DNA of 64,000 bases from Parafrigoribacterium mesophilum (GCF_039652555.1 NZ_JBDJAF010000001.1:434001-498000); one strand, 5' to 3'; shown: positions 25,307-34,535, counted from the stretch's first letter. Notes: a model not told the origin generated them from the letters alone. Program-made: numbers and translations.

Positions 25307-26689
25307 TCAGGCGACGAACTGCTCGGCCAAGTAGCCGCGCAGCCGGTCCAGGGAGATCCGCTCCTGCGCCATGCTGTCCCGCTCACGCACGGTGACTGCT
25401 TTGTCGTCGAGGCTGTCGAAGTCCACGGTGACGCAGAACGGCGTGCCGACCTCATCCTGGCGGCGATATCGGCGCCCGATCGCGCCGGCGTCGTCGAACT
25501 CGATGGCCCAGTACTTGCGCAGGTCCGCGGCCAGCTCCCGCGCCATCGGCGAGAGCCGTTCGTTCCTCGACAACGGCAGCACCGCCACCTTGACCGGCGC
25601 GAGCCTGCGATCCAGCCGCAGCACGGTGCGCTTGTCAACGCCGCCCTTGGTATTGGGTGCCTCGTCCTCCGAATACGCGTCGACCAGAAACGCCATCAGC
25701 GCACGGGTGAGACCGAACGCCGGCTCGATCACATATGGGGTCCAGCGCTTGTCCTGCGACTGGTCGAAATAGGACAGGTCGGTGCCGGATGCGGCGGAGT
25801 GCGTCTTCAGGTCGAAGTCGGTGCGGTTGGCCACGCCCATCAGCTCACCCCACGGGTTGCCCTGGAAGCCGAACTTGTACTCGATGTCCACGGTGCGCTT
25901 GGAGTAGTGCGACAGTTTCTCTTTCGGGTGCTCGTAGAGTCGCAGGTTCTCCGGGTTCAGCCCCAGGTCGGTGTACCACGCGTAGGACTGGTCGATCCAG
26001 TACTGGTGCCAAGTCTCATCGGTGCCGGGCTCGACGAAGAACTCCATCTCCATCTGCTCGAACTCGCGGGTGCGGAAGATGAAGTTGCCCGGCGTGATCT
26101 CGTTGCGGAAGCTCTTACCCACCTGACCGATGCCGAACGGCGGCTTCATCCGGGACGCGCCGAGCACATTGGCGAAGTTCACGAAAATACCCTGCGCGGT
26201 CTCCGGGCGCAGGTAGTGCAGCCCCGCCTCGTTGTCCAGCGCGCCGAGGAAGGTCTTGAGCAGTCCGGAGAAGTTCCGCGGCTCGGTCCACGATCCGGGC
26301 TGCCCGGTGTCCGGGTCGCGGATGTCCGCGAGGCCGTTCACCGGCGGATGCCCGTGCTTGAGTTCATACGCCTCAATCAGGTGATCGGCGCGGTAGCGCT
26401 TGTGCGTGTGCAGCGACTCCACCAGCGGGTCGGTGAACACCTCCACGTGCCCTGAGGCCTCCCACACCCGCCGTGGCAGGATCACCGAGGAGTCCAGCCC
26501 GACGACATCCTCGCGGCCGTCGACCATCCACTGCCACCACTGCCGCTTGATGTTCTCCTTGAGCGCCACTCCGAGTGGGCCGTAGTCCCAGGCCGACCGT
26601 GAACCGCCGTAGATCTCACCGGCCTGGAAAACGAATCCGCGGCGCTTGGCCAGGGAGATGACGGAATCAAGACGGGAAGGTGCTGCCAC
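25307..26689 (-). CDS. glyS: glycyl-tRNA synthetase, dimeric type
   Basis: A 460-residue class II synthetase that charges tRNA-Gly. Visible blocks are KRRGFVFQAGEIYGGSRSAWDYGPLG, the class II motif region LRPETAQGIFVNFANV, RNEITPGNFIFRTREFEQMEMEFF (cited in part) and the C-terminal anticodon-binding domain APVKVAVLPLSRNE. This is the single-chain alpha-2 enzyme of Gram-positive and eukaryotic type, not the two-subunit one. The GTG start at 26689 has a GGAG site five bases upstream. Confidence 0.97.
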   Translation of the reverse strand: MAAPSRLDSVISLAKRRGFVFQAGEIYGGSRSAWDYGPLGVALKENIKRQWWQWMVDGREDVVGLDSSVILPRRVWEASGHVEVFTDPLVESLHTHKRYRADHLIEAYELKHGHPPVNGLADIRDPDTGQPGSWTEPRNFSGLLKTFLGALDNEAGLHYLRPETAQGIFVNFANVLGASRMKPPFGIGQVGKSFRNEITPGNFIFRTREFEQMEMEFFVEPGTDETWHQYWIDQSYAWYTDLGLNPENLRLYEHPKEKLSHYSKRTVDIEYKFGFQGNPWGELMGVANRTDFDLKTHSAASGTDLSYFDQSQDKRWTPYVIEPAFGLTRALMAFLVDAYSEDEAPNTKGGVDKRTVLRLDRRLAPVKVAVLPLSRNERLSPMARELAADLRKYWAIEFDDAGAIGRRYRRQDEVGTPFCVTVDFDSLDDKAVTVRERDSMAQERISLDRLRGYLAEQFVA

Positions 26690-26824
26690 AGATGCTCCAA
26701 AGGTCAGCCGCGCTGGGTACGCGGTCGGCGTCGCGCCACAACCGTGCGACCACGCCGCAGGATGTCGCAGTGCGACCGCTCCGAGTCTACTGGCCGCTAC
26801 CTGACCACCGTGCGGGCCCCGGCA

Positions 26825-27625
26825 TCAGAGCGTGGGGCTGTCCACCGCGGCCCCGAACCGGCGGGTACGGGAGGCGTACAGTTCCACCGCGCGCCAGAGA
26901 TCGTCCCGGCTGAAGTCCGGCCACAGCGTGTCGAGGAACACCATTTCGGCGTAGGCGCTCTGCCAAAGCATGAAGTTGCTGGTGCGTTGTTCTCCGGAGC
27001 TGCGCACGAACAGGTCGACGTCCGGCAGCTCCGGCGTGTACAGGTGACGCTGGATGGTCTTCTCGGTGATCCCGGACGGTTTCAGCCTGCCCGCCGCGAT
27101 ATCGTCGCCGACCCGGCGGAGAGCATCCACGATTTCGGTGCGTCCGCCGTAGTTGACGCACATGGTCAGCGTGAGCACGCTGTTGCCTGCGGTGAGGCGT
27201 TCGGCGAACTGGAGTTCTTTGATGACAGAGGTCCAGAGCCGCGGTTTGCGTCCCGCCCACCGGATGCGCACGCCCCAGTCGTTGAGCTGATCGCGCCTGC
27301 GATGCAGCACTTCGCGGTTGAAGCCCATCAAAAAGCGCACCTCGTCGGGCGAGCGTTTCCAATTCTCGGTGGAGAAGGCGTAAACGCTGAGGTGCTTCAC
27401 GCCGATCTGGATGGCGCCGGCCACGACGTCCAGGAGTGCCGCCTCTCCGGCTCGGTGACCTTCGATCCTGGTGAGCCCGCGACGGTTGGCCCAGCGGCCG
27501 TTGCCGTCCATGACAATGGCGACGTGGGCCGGCACCGCGGCGGCGGGAAGTGGCTTCGGGTAGCGGCCGGTCCAGTCGACGGGTTTAAAGTCGACGGCGT
27601 CGCGATGGGTTTTGGGGACGGTCAT
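26825..27625 (-). CDS. uppS: Z-type isoprenyl diphosphate synthase (undecaprenyl/decaprenyl type)
   Basis: A 266-residue cis-prenyltransferase that makes the polyprenyl lipid carrier for cell-wall synthesis. Motifs: VAIVMDGNGRWANRRG with the catalytic Asp, GHRAGEAAL, FSTENWKRSPDEV, MCVNYGGRTEIVDA and DLFVRSSGEQRTSNFMLWQ. Length is normal. The ATG overlaps the recO stop (ATGA) and lies next to an interspersed repeat that forms the end of recO, so the repeat supplies its upstream translation-initiation region. Confidence 0.96.
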   Translation of the reverse strand: MTVPKTHRDAVDFKPVDWTGRYPKPLPAAAVPAHVAIVMDGNGRWANRRGLTRIEGHRAGEAALLDVVAGAIQIGVKHLSVYAFSTENWKRSPDEVRFLMGFNREVLHRRRDQLNDWGVRIRWAGRKPRLWTSVIKELQFAERLTAGNSVLTLTMCVNYGGRTEIVDALRRVGDDIAAGRLKPSGITEKTIQRHLYTPELPDVDLFVRSSGEQRTSNFMLWQSAYAEMVFLDTLWPDFSRDDLWRAVELYASRTRRFGAAVDSPTL

Positions 27626-28413
27626 GAGGTCTCGATACGCTCGCTGGCTTCCGCTACTCGACCAGCGGAAACCGCGCTCGGCTCGACGAACGTACGGTCC
27701 ACGTGCTGCAGCGACCGCAGGCTGCGTTCAAGATGGAACTGCGTGTACGCGGCGACCACGCCGCTGGCCTGGCTGCGGGTGCCGCTTGGGCTGGCCTCGG
27801 CGATGGCCCAGTCCCCCGCAAGCAGCGCGGCCAGCAGGCCCAGCGTCGCCGAGTCGAGCCTGGGTGCGCCGGGCGGAGCCACCTCGTCGGACACCACGCC
27901 ACCCAGTTGCACCACGAAGGCGGAGTGCGGTCCCGGGGCGCCGGTGACGGCGCAGTCGACGAAGCTCGGCGCCCACCCCGCCACGGACAGTGCTCGGAGC
28001 AGGTACGAGTCCAGGGTGAGGCTGGGGTGATGCTCGTGCCGCGACAGTGACCGCAGTCCGCCGATCAGCAGCAGGTACTGCTGCAGCGAGCCGTTGTCGT
28101 CGGTAATCTTGTCGGCTGTTTCGACCATGACGTTGGCGGCGGTATAGCATCCGTAGTCCTCGGCGATGTCGGCGCCGTAGGAGCCGAGCGACTCCGCCTG
28201 GGTGATGATGTCGAGGCTGCGACCCTCGTAGAGCTGAACGTCGGCGACCATGAACGGCTCCAACCGGGCGCCGAATTTGGATGCCGTGCGCCTCACGCCC
28301 TTGGCGACGGCGCGGATCTTGCCGTGCTGACGACTGAGCATGGTGACGATGCGGTCGGCTTCGCCGAGCTTGTGCGTTCGCAGCACCACTGCTTCGTCAC
28401 GGTAGAGGGGCAT
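27622..28413 (-). CDS. recO: recombination mediator RecO
   Basis: A 263-residue protein that loads RecA with RecR. The N-terminal OB fold begins MPLYRDEAVVLRTHKLGEADRIV; the C-terminal helical part ends in LERSLRSLQHVDRTFVEPS. The last 15 or so residues (after SAVSAG) are encoded by a copy of the GGTCGAG...CGAGACC repeat, so the natural C-terminus seems to have been replaced. Its stop overlaps uppS. Confidence 0.95.
   Translation of the reverse strand: MPLYRDEAVVLRTHKLGEADRIVTMLSRQHGKIRAVAKGVRRTASKFGARLEPFMVADVQLYEGRSLDIITQAESLGSYGADIAEDYGCYTAANVMVETADKITDDNGSLQQYLLLIGGLRSLSRHEHHPSLTLDSYLLRALSVAGWAPSFVDCAVTGAPGPHSAFVVQLGGVVSDEVAPPGAPRLDSATLGLLAALLAGDWAIAEASPSGTRSQASGVVAAYTQFHLERSLRSLQHVDRTFVEPSAVSAGRVAEASERIETS
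27628..27663. repeat. interspersed repeat copy forming the recO 3' end
   Basis: On the minus strand the copy begins GGTCGAGTAGCGGAAGCC and ends GCGTATCGAGACC. It matches the core of the array at 19069-19300 at both ends and in the CAGCGAGC middle. It ends three bases before the uppS start codon. Confidence 0.85.
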
Positions 28414-28473
28414 ACGTCAATTATCACCGGGGTGGAGGTGCGCCGAGGCAGGGCACAGCCACACAATGGATTC

Positions 28474-29223
28474 ATGAGAGAAACTACGTTGGTAACCGGC
28501 GGCACAGGAACTCTGGGGCGCATCGTGGTGCGCAGGTTGCGGGAGGCCGGGGCGACCACGCGTGTGCTCAGCCGGCACGCCGCGCCTGGGGTATCCGTCG
28601 GCAACCTGGCCACGGGGGTCGGCGTGGATGCTGCGCTGCAGGGCGTAAGCACCGTCATTCATTGCGCCACGGGGAAGAACGACCCGAAACAGGCTGAGAA
28701 CCTCATCGCGGCCGCTCGACGGGCCGGCGTGTCGCATCTGGTGTACATCTCAATCGTCGGGGTGGACCGGCATCCGTTCCACTACTACCGGGCGAAGTAC
28801 GCGGTCGAAGGTCTCGTCGAGCACAGTGGCCTGCCGTTCACGATTTTGCGGGCGACACAGTTCCACAACCTGGTGGTGAGCGTGCTGAGCGCGCAGCGGC
28901 CCTCGCCGTTCATCCTGGTTCCTGATGTGCCGATCCAGCCGGTCGAGGTCGACGAGGTGGCTGAGCGTCTGGTTGCTCTGGCGGGGGCAGAGCCTTCCGG
29001 GCGGGCGCTGGACCTCGGCGGTCCGCAGATCCGCCGCCTGCGCGACCTGGCGGCGTTGTGGCGCACGGCGGCGGGCCGGCGCGGCGTGCTCGTGCCGCTG
29101 GTGCTGCCGGGTAAGACGTTCCAGGCATTCACCGCCGGCCTGCATCTGGCACCGGAGCACCCCGACGGCACGGTCACTTTCGAGCAGTTCCTGTCGCAGC
29201 CGGTGTCGACTCTGAGGCGCTGA
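28474..29223 (+). CDS. NAD(P)-binding SDR/NmrA-type protein
   Basis: A 249-residue atypical short-chain dehydrogenase. The dinucleotide motif TLVTGGTGTLG is at residues 5-15; later blocks are VSTVIHCATGKNDP, HLVYISIVGVDRHPFHYYRAK and the LPFTILRATQFHN turn typical of NmrA-like and SDR_a5-type proteins. The YxxxK-like YRAKY is present. ATG 28474 is the start; an in-frame upstream ATG at 28324 would overlap recO. It is divergent from recO with a 60-base gap. The substrate is unknown; related proteins act as quinone or regulatory reductases. Confidence 0.85.
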   Translation: MRETTLVTGGTGTLGRIVVRRLREAGATTRVLSRHAAPGVSVGNLATGVGVDAALQGVSTVIHCATGKNDPKQAENLIAAARRAGVSHLVYISIVGVDRHPFHYYRAKYAVEGLVEHSGLPFTILRATQFHNLVVSVLSAQRPSPFILVPDVPIQPVEVDEVAERLVALAGAEPSGRALDLGGPQIRRLRDLAALWRTAAGRRGVLVPLVLPGKTFQAFTAGLHLAPEHPDGTVTFEQFLSQPVSTLRR

Positions 29224-29323
29224 GGGCCGCACCGTCCGGTCCCCGAATGCGGCCCATGGCCGGTGACCCGGCCGTGAAAACGGGGGCTGGGAACGGCTTC
29301 GAGCTCGATGTACCCTGCCCTGC

Positions 29324-30238
29324 ATGGCTGCGGGCGAAGATGCGGGCGAAGAGTTGGGCGCGCGCGCTCGAGCAGCCCTGGACCTGGTCTGCCAGGATGC
29401 CGTGGCATGCGACCGGTTCACCAGGGCGTACACCGGGACGGGAGACGCCCTTCTCGCTCTCCGTGCGGCCGCCGACCCCGTGAGCAGCATCCCGGGCGAG
29501 CAGCTCGATGCGTTGCGCAGGATCGCCTTCGGGCGCACACGAAGTGCCGCGGAGGAAACCGCCGCATTGGCGGCGCGGCACGTGCTCCACGACGAAGAGC
29601 GTGTCCGCGCCCGGAACGCCGACGCACTGGATCGAGCCATCCACGCCCTCGGTGAAACCGGCGGAGCCGGGCACAGTCCCGCTCCACCGCCGCCCGCGGA
29701 TGCCGGGCCAGCGGTAACCCGTCCCACCGGCGTGCTCCGGCGGATCTGGATCGCACCGATCGCGGCACTGTGTCTGGTGGTCGGCTATGGCAGCGCAGCT
29801 TTCAGCAGACACTCGACCAGCGCACCGCCGTCACCACCCGCAGCGCACGCGGAAACGGTGCAGCAATTCGCGGTCGTCGACCCGCCCAAAGCGACGAACG
29901 CGGGGTGGACAATCGCCGCCGAGGAGTGGTTCAGCACGCCTCAACTTGAGGAAGACACTGTTGACGCCCCTGCAGTGGTGAACGATCTGGGGATCGATCC
30001 GGCCACCACCCGCCTTATGGGAACCACTGTCCACGGCGCGCTCCTCTGGATCGCGAAGGGGACGAACCGCAGCTACTGCATAGTCGGAATGCGGCCCTGG
30101 AACGGTGGGGCTTTCGGCCTTTGCACCACGGTGGCCAACTTCCGCCGTGGTGGCCTGGAGCTGACGCAGGGACTCGACTCCGTCCGTTGGGACGGCATCA
30201 AATTCACAACCTCGTCCACCACGTCAGCGATTGGCTAG
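29324..30238 (+). CDS. hypothetical membrane-anchored protein
   Basis: A 304-residue protein of unknown function. Residues 1-110 are helical and charged with no known domain. A Pro/Ala-rich linker leads to one membrane helix at about residues 145-165 (APIAALCLVVGYGSAAF), then a Pro-rich stretch and a C-terminal domain of about 120 residues. The layout is that of a type II single-pass protein with a cytoplasmic N-domain and an external C-domain. It contains two cysteines (SYCIVG, GLCTT) that could form a disulfide outside. It is in the insertion between recO and leuA and no partner is evident. Confidence 0.65.
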   Translation: MAAGEDAGEELGARARAALDLVCQDAVACDRFTRAYTGTGDALLALRAAADPVSSIPGEQLDALRRIAFGRTRSAAEETAALAARHVLHDEERVRARNADALDRAIHALGETGGAGHSPAPPPPADAGPAVTRPTGVLRRIWIAPIAALCLVVGYGSAAFSRHSTSAPPSPPAAHAETVQQFAVVDPPKATNAGWTIAAEEWFSTPQLEEDTVDAPAVVNDLGIDPATTRLMGTTVHGALLWIAKGTNRSYCIVGMRPWNGGAFGLCTTVANFRRGGLELTQGLDSVRWDGIKFTTSSTTSAIG

Positions 30239-30250
30239 GCCCTTGCTGCG

Positions 30251-31255
30251 CTAGGCGGTGCGGGCCGGACGAGCGACCAGCGCGCGGTCGATGAGGCGGT
30301 TCAGCAACTGGCGATAGTCCACGCCCACGACGTCCCACATGGTGGGGTACTGGCTCAGTGCCGTCATCCCCGGCATGGTGTTGACCTCATTGAGGGTAAT
30401 CGTGCCGGCCTCGTCGAGGAAGAAGTCCACCCGGGCCAGCCCCTCGCAGCCCAGCGCGCGGAACGCGGCGAGGGCGAATGCTTCGAGCCGGGTGGCGGCC
30501 AGAGAGTCGAGCTTGGCAGGAACCTCGAACTCGTGGCCGCCGTCGGTGTACTTGGAGGCGTAGTCGAAGAAGGTGCTGCCACCGGACGGGCGGATGCGCA
30601 GCGGCGCGCCAATCGACAGGCTGCCGTCGGCTGCCTGCAATACACCCAGATCCACCTCGGTGGCGTCAATGAGCGGCTGGATCAGCGCCGTGGAGTCAGA
30701 GGACAGCGCCAACCCGATGGCGGCATCCAACTGCTCGGCCGTATCGACGCGGCTCACGCCGACGCTGGATCCCGACCGGTTCGGTTTGACGAACACCGGG
30801 TAGCCGAGTTGGTCGGCACCAGCGGCGGCACCGGACCGGTCCAGTTCGGTGACCGCCACGGTGGGGATGGTGGGCAGACCAGCCGCGGCAAGCACGTTTT
30901 GGCACAGCAACTTGTCCATCGCCAGGGCGCTCGCGAGCACCCCGTTGCCCACGTACGGGATTCCAGCCAGGTCGAGCAGGCCCTGCACGGTGCCATCTTC
31001 GCCGAACCTGCCGTGCAGCACCGGCAACACCACATCGATGCCGGTGAGGTCGGGCAGCAGCGTGCCGGTCCCCGCGGTCGCGAGGCCACCGATCGAGTCG
31101 AGCCGGTGCCAGCCACCGCGCTTGTCCACGCCCAGCAGCACCGGGGCGAAGCGCTCCCGGTCCAGGCTGCCGAGGACCCCCTCCGCGGACGAGCAGGAGA
31201 CCTCGTGCTCGGTGTTGGCTCCGCCGAAGATGATTCCTACGCTGGTGTGGCTCAT
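30251..31255 (-). CDS. ddl: D-alanine--D-alanine ligase
   Basis: A 334-residue ATP-grasp ligase that makes the D-Ala-D-Ala dipeptide of peptidoglycan. Motifs: VGIIFGGANTEHEVS, VLPVLHGRFGEDGTVQGLL, YVGNGVLASALAMDK, VFVKPNRSGSSVGVSRV and LNEVNTMPGMTALSQYP. ATG 31255 follows GAAAGAA; a longer in-frame version from 31384 would read through the 3' end of alr. It lies nine bases after alr, which makes its substrate, so the two form a cell-wall pair. Confidence 0.96.
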   Translation of the reverse strand: MSHTSVGIIFGGANTEHEVSCSSAEGVLGSLDRERFAPVLLGVDKRGGWHRLDSIGGLATAGTGTLLPDLTGIDVVLPVLHGRFGEDGTVQGLLDLAGIPYVGNGVLASALAMDKLLCQNVLAAAGLPTIPTVAVTELDRSGAAAGADQLGYPVFVKPNRSGSSVGVSRVDTAEQLDAAIGLALSSDSTALIQPLIDATEVDLGVLQAADGSLSIGAPLRIRPSGGSTFFDYASKYTDGGHEFEVPAKLDSLAATRLEAFALAAFRALGCEGLARVDFFLDEAGTITLNEVNTMPGMTALSQYPTMWDVVGVDYRQLLNRLIDRALVARPARTA

Positions 31256-31263
31256 GGGTTCTT

Positions 31264-32460
31264 TCAATGTCGATTCTGGTCGGATTGGTGATTCAGGCGA
31301 TGTTGATTCAGGTGAGTGCGTCGCATCCTGCCGCCGAGACCGGTGAGGATTTCGTGCGGCAGGGTTCCGGAGATGGTAGCCCATTCCGCGGCATCCGGTT
31401 CGCCCACGGCGGCGTCGCCGAGCAGCACGACCTCATCGCCGAGGTGCACACTGGCATCACCGAAATCGACGCTGAACTGGTCCATCGACACGGCGCCGAC
31501 GATGGGATAGCGGGTTCCGCCGAGCACGATTTCGCCGACCCCGCCGAGCGACCGTGGAACCCCGTCGGCGTAACCGACCGGGATCAGCCCGAGGGTGGTC
31601 GGCTTGGCGGTGACATACTTCTGTCCGTAGCCGACGCCGACGCCGGCGGGCACCCGCCGCAGCTGGGTGACGTGGGAAACAGCGCGCAGCGCGTACTTCA
31701 GCCCGTACTCGATGCCGTCGACGGTCTCGATGCCGTAGACCGAGGCGCCGCAGCGCACCATCGTGAACGAGGTACGCGGGTGGGCGAGGGTGGCGGCGGA
31801 GTTGGCCAGATGCCGCTCCTGGGGGGTCAATCCTGCCGCCAACGCGACATCGATACCGGCCTGGAACGCCAGCCACGCCGGTTCGACGCCGGACCAGTCC
31901 GGATCGGTGGCCAGCGCGAGGTGCGACCAGACGCCGGTAACCCGCACCGAACCGTCATCCTCGGCCCGCTTGGCCTGGGCGCACAGCGCCGGCCAGGCGG
32001 CGGCCGGAGTGCCGGCCCTGGACATCCCGGTATCGATCTCCAGGTGCACATCGGCGCGGATGCCGGCGGCTGTCGCGGCGGCGATGACCGCCTCGAGCGT
32101 GTCGTGGTTCGCGCACGAGACCGTCACCTGGGTGCGCAGCGCGCCGGCCAGGTCGCTCCACGGGTCGACGAGCCAGGCCAGGATCGGTGCCGTGACGCCG
32201 GAGCGGCGCAAGTGAAGCGCTTCGTCGACGGTGGCCACGCCGAGCCAGGCGGCTCCGGTCTCCATGGCAGTGGCAGCCACTTCCGCGGCGCCGTGGCCGA
32301 AGGCATCCGCCTTGACGACCGCCATGAACTTCGCGTCGCTCTTGGAGCTGAGTAACCGGATGTTCTCGGCGATCACCGAATGATCGATCGTGCACAGTGC
32401 CGTCGGTCGGGCCACCCTGGGTGCTTCGTGCGAACCAGGTACGGTCTGCACAAACGTCAT
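31264..32460 (-). CDS. alr: alanine racemase
   Basis: A 398-residue PLP enzyme that converts L-Ala to D-Ala for peptidoglycan. The PLP Lys is in FMAVVKADAFGHGA; other blocks are VHLEIDTGMSRAG, TMVRCGASVYGIE, VGYGQKYVTAKPTTLGLIPV and YPIVGAVSMDQFSVDFG. The C-terminus ends in an unusual His/Asn/Gln-rich tail (HLNQHRLNHQSDQNRH) encoded by short CCTGAATCA repeats, after the normal end of the family. Directly upstream of ddl. Confidence 0.96.
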   Translation of the reverse strand: MTFVQTVPGSHEAPRVARPTALCTIDHSVIAENIRLLSSKSDAKFMAVVKADAFGHGAAEVAATAMETGAAWLGVATVDEALHLRRSGVTAPILAWLVDPWSDLAGALRTQVTVSCANHDTLEAVIAAATAAGIRADVHLEIDTGMSRAGTPAAAWPALCAQAKRAEDDGSVRVTGVWSHLALATDPDWSGVEPAWLAFQAGIDVALAAGLTPQERHLANSAATLAHPRTSFTMVRCGASVYGIETVDGIEYGLKYALRAVSHVTQLRRVPAGVGVGYGQKYVTAKPTTLGLIPVGYADGVPRSLGGVGEIVLGGTRYPIVGAVSMDQFSVDFGDASVHLGDEVVLLGDAAVGEPDAAEWATISGTLPHEILTGLGGRMRRTHLNQHRLNHQSDQNRH

Positions 32461-32484
32461 CTCACGATAATACGGCGAACACCC

Positions 32485-34284
32485 CTAGGCGACGGGCACC
32501 CGCGCCGCGCTCGACTGCGTGGACGGTACCGGTTCCGGCGTCCAGTGGCTGTCCCGCAGGGCTCGGTTGACGGCCGAGACGACGGCCTTGAGCGAGGCGG
32601 TGGAGATGTCGGCGTCGATTCCGACGCCCCACAGCGGCCTGCTGCCGACGGAGCATTCCACGTAGGCCGCGGCGACCGCATCCCCGCCGGACCCGAGGGC
32701 GTGCTCGACGTAATCGAACACCTTCACCTCGATGGAACGGGCCGCGAGGATGTCGAGGAACGCGGCGATCGGGCCGTTGCCTTCCCCGTCGACCTCCACG
32801 ATGTCGTGGTCGACGCGCAGCTTCGCGTGCAGGTGCACGCTGCCGGCCATGTCGCTCGAGGTGCGGGTACTGAGCAGTTCGAAGCGGCCCCATTTTTCCG
32901 GGGCATGGCTGGCGGGCGCCGGCAGGTATTCGTCCTGGAAGATCTCCCAGATCTGCTGGCTGGTGACCTCGCCGCCCTCGGCATCCGTCTTGGCCTGCAC
33001 CACGCTGCTGAACTCGATCTGCAGTTTGCGCGGCAACTCGAGCGCGTGGTCGGCCTTGAGCAGGTACGCGACGCCGCCCTTGCCGGACTGGGAGTTGACC
33101 CGGATGACCGCTTCGTAGCTGCGGCCGAGGTCCTTCGGGTCGACGGGCAGGTACGGCACGGCCCAGAGCAGGTCGTTGACATCCTTGCCCTGCCCAGCCG
33201 CATCGGCCTCCATGGCCTCGAAGCCTTTCTTGATCGCATCCTGGTGCGAGCCGCTGAACGCGGTGTAGACCAGGTCGCCCGACCACGGCGTGCGCTCGTG
33301 CACGGGCAATTGGGTGCAGTACTCGGCCGTGCGCTTTACCTCGTCGAGGTCGCTGAAGTCGATCTGCGGGTCGATGCCCTGGGTGAACAGGTTGATGCCG
33401 AGTGCGACCAAGTCGACATTGCCGGTGCGTTCCCCGTTGCCGAACAGGCATCCTTCGATGCGATCGGCGCCGGCCAGGTAGCCCAGCTCCGCCGCGGCGA
33501 CAGCTGTGCCGCGGTCGTTGTGCGGGTGCAGGGACAGGATGATGTTCTCCCGGTGGTTCAAGTGCCGGGACATCCACTCGATGGAATCGGCGTACACGTT
33601 CGGGCTGGCCATCTCCACCGTCGCGGGGAGGTTAATGATGACGTTGCGCTGCTCGGTCGGCTCGAACACCTCGATCACCTGGTTGCAGATGTCCAGGGCG
33701 AATTCCAGTTCGGTGCCGGTGTAGCTCTCCGGTGAGTACTCATAGTAGATCTCGGTGCCGGGCACGGTGGACTCCATGGCGCGGCACTTGCGGGCGCCGG
33801 CCAGCGCCAGGTCGATGATGCCCTGCTTGTCGGAGCGGAACACCACGTCGCGTTGCAGCACGCTCGTGGAGTTGTAGAGGTGCACGATGGCGCGCTTGGC
33901 GCCGCGGATGGCCTCGTAGGTGCGCTCGATCAGGTGGTCTCTGGCCTGCGTCAGCACCTGGATGGTCACGTCATCCGGAATCAGATCTTCCTCGATGAGG
34001 GTGCGCACGAAGTCGAAGTCGGTCTGGCTGGCCGACGGGAAGCCAACCTCGATTTCCTTGTAGCCCATCCGCACGAGCAGGTCGTACATGACCCGCTTGC
34101 GCTCGGAGTTCATCGGATCGATGAGCGCCTGGTTGCCATCCCGCAGGTCTACCGCGCACCAGCGCGGGGCCTTGCTGACGTGGTTGCTCGGCCAGGTGCG
34201 ATCCGGCAGTTCGATCGAAAACTGCTCGTGGTACGGACGGTACTTGTGTATCGGCATCGCCGATGCTGACTGCATGTTCTTCAT
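32485..34284 (-). CDS. leuA: 2-isopropylmalate synthase
   Basis: A 599-residue enzyme that condenses acetyl-CoA with 2-oxoisovalerate, the first step of leucine synthesis. The N-terminus (YRPYHEQFSIELPDRTWPS) is of the actinobacterial long form. The catalytic domain has APRWCAVDLRDGNQALIDPM and the metal-binding HPHNDRGTAVAAAE; a C-terminal leucine-regulatory domain follows near residues 440-585. ATG 34284 has a GGGGAG site. A leader peptide with four Leu codons precedes it at 34382-34426, so attenuation by leucyl-tRNA supply is likely, besides feedback by leucine through the C-terminal domain. Confidence 0.97.
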   Translation of the reverse strand: MKNMQSASAMPIHKYRPYHEQFSIELPDRTWPSNHVSKAPRWCAVDLRDGNQALIDPMNSERKRVMYDLLVRMGYKEIEVGFPSASQTDFDFVRTLIEEDLIPDDVTIQVLTQARDHLIERTYEAIRGAKRAIVHLYNSTSVLQRDVVFRSDKQGIIDLALAGARKCRAMESTVPGTEIYYEYSPESYTGTELEFALDICNQVIEVFEPTEQRNVIINLPATVEMASPNVYADSIEWMSRHLNHRENIILSLHPHNDRGTAVAAAELGYLAGADRIEGCLFGNGERTGNVDLVALGINLFTQGIDPQIDFSDLDEVKRTAEYCTQLPVHERTPWSGDLVYTAFSGSHQDAIKKGFEAMEADAAGQGKDVNDLLWAVPYLPVDPKDLGRSYEAVIRVNSQSGKGGVAYLLKADHALELPRKLQIEFSSVVQAKTDAEGGEVTSQQIWEIFQDEYLPAPASHAPEKWGRFELLSTRTSSDMAGSVHLHAKLRVDHDIVEVDGEGNGPIAAFLDILAARSIEVKVFDYVEHALGSGGDAVAAAYVECSVGSRPLWGVGIDADISTASLKAVVSAVNRALRDSHWTPEPVPSTQSSAARVPVA

Positions 34285-34381
34285 GGTCTCGCTGCTCCCC
34301 GGAGCCTCATGGGCTCGCGCTGTTGGGCTTTCGCCTAGTCTGTTCAGCCAACGACAAACTCCGCGACGAGGAAGGCCTGGG
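34285..34381 (-). promoter_or_regulatory. leuA attenuator leader region
   Basis: The stretch between the leader-peptide stop and the leuA start. On the minus strand it holds CCTCGTCGCGGAGTTTGTCG, then GTTGGCT pairing with AGCCCAAC (one bulged base), a competing GGC-GAAA-GCC hairpin inside, and GAGCC-CATGA-GGCTC just before the ribosome site. There is no T-run, so control may be through access to the leuA ribosome site or a pseudoknot and not a classical terminator. Confidence 0.6.
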
Positions 34382-34426
34382 TTAGGACTCGGCGCGGCAG
34401 CTAAGGAGGAGCAGACCGTATGGCAC
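34382..34426 (-). CDS. leuL: leuA leader peptide with four consecutive Leu codons
   Basis: A 14-codon frame, GTG 34426 to TAA 34382, encoding MPYGLLLLSCRAES. The Leu codons are CTG CTC CTC CTT in a row, 98 bases before leuA. The downstream leader can form GTTGGCT/AGCCCAAC around a loop that itself contains GGCGAAAGCC, and GAGCC/GGCTC just before the leuA ribosome site. This is what a leucine attenuator needs, and comparative work has described leader-peptide control of leuA in Actinobacteria. The initiation codon is uncertain, as no strong ribosome site precedes GTG. Confidence 0.75.
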   Translation of the reverse strand: MPYGLLLLSCRAES

Positions 34427-34535
34427 GGTTCCAGGGTAGCACCGTGCCGCCGTCCCGGGCGACCGCACCGCATTCCCAGCCGCCCCTCCGCCTTTGCCGC
34501 GCGACCGTCCCGCCGTCCGGCCCACCCGCATCCGC

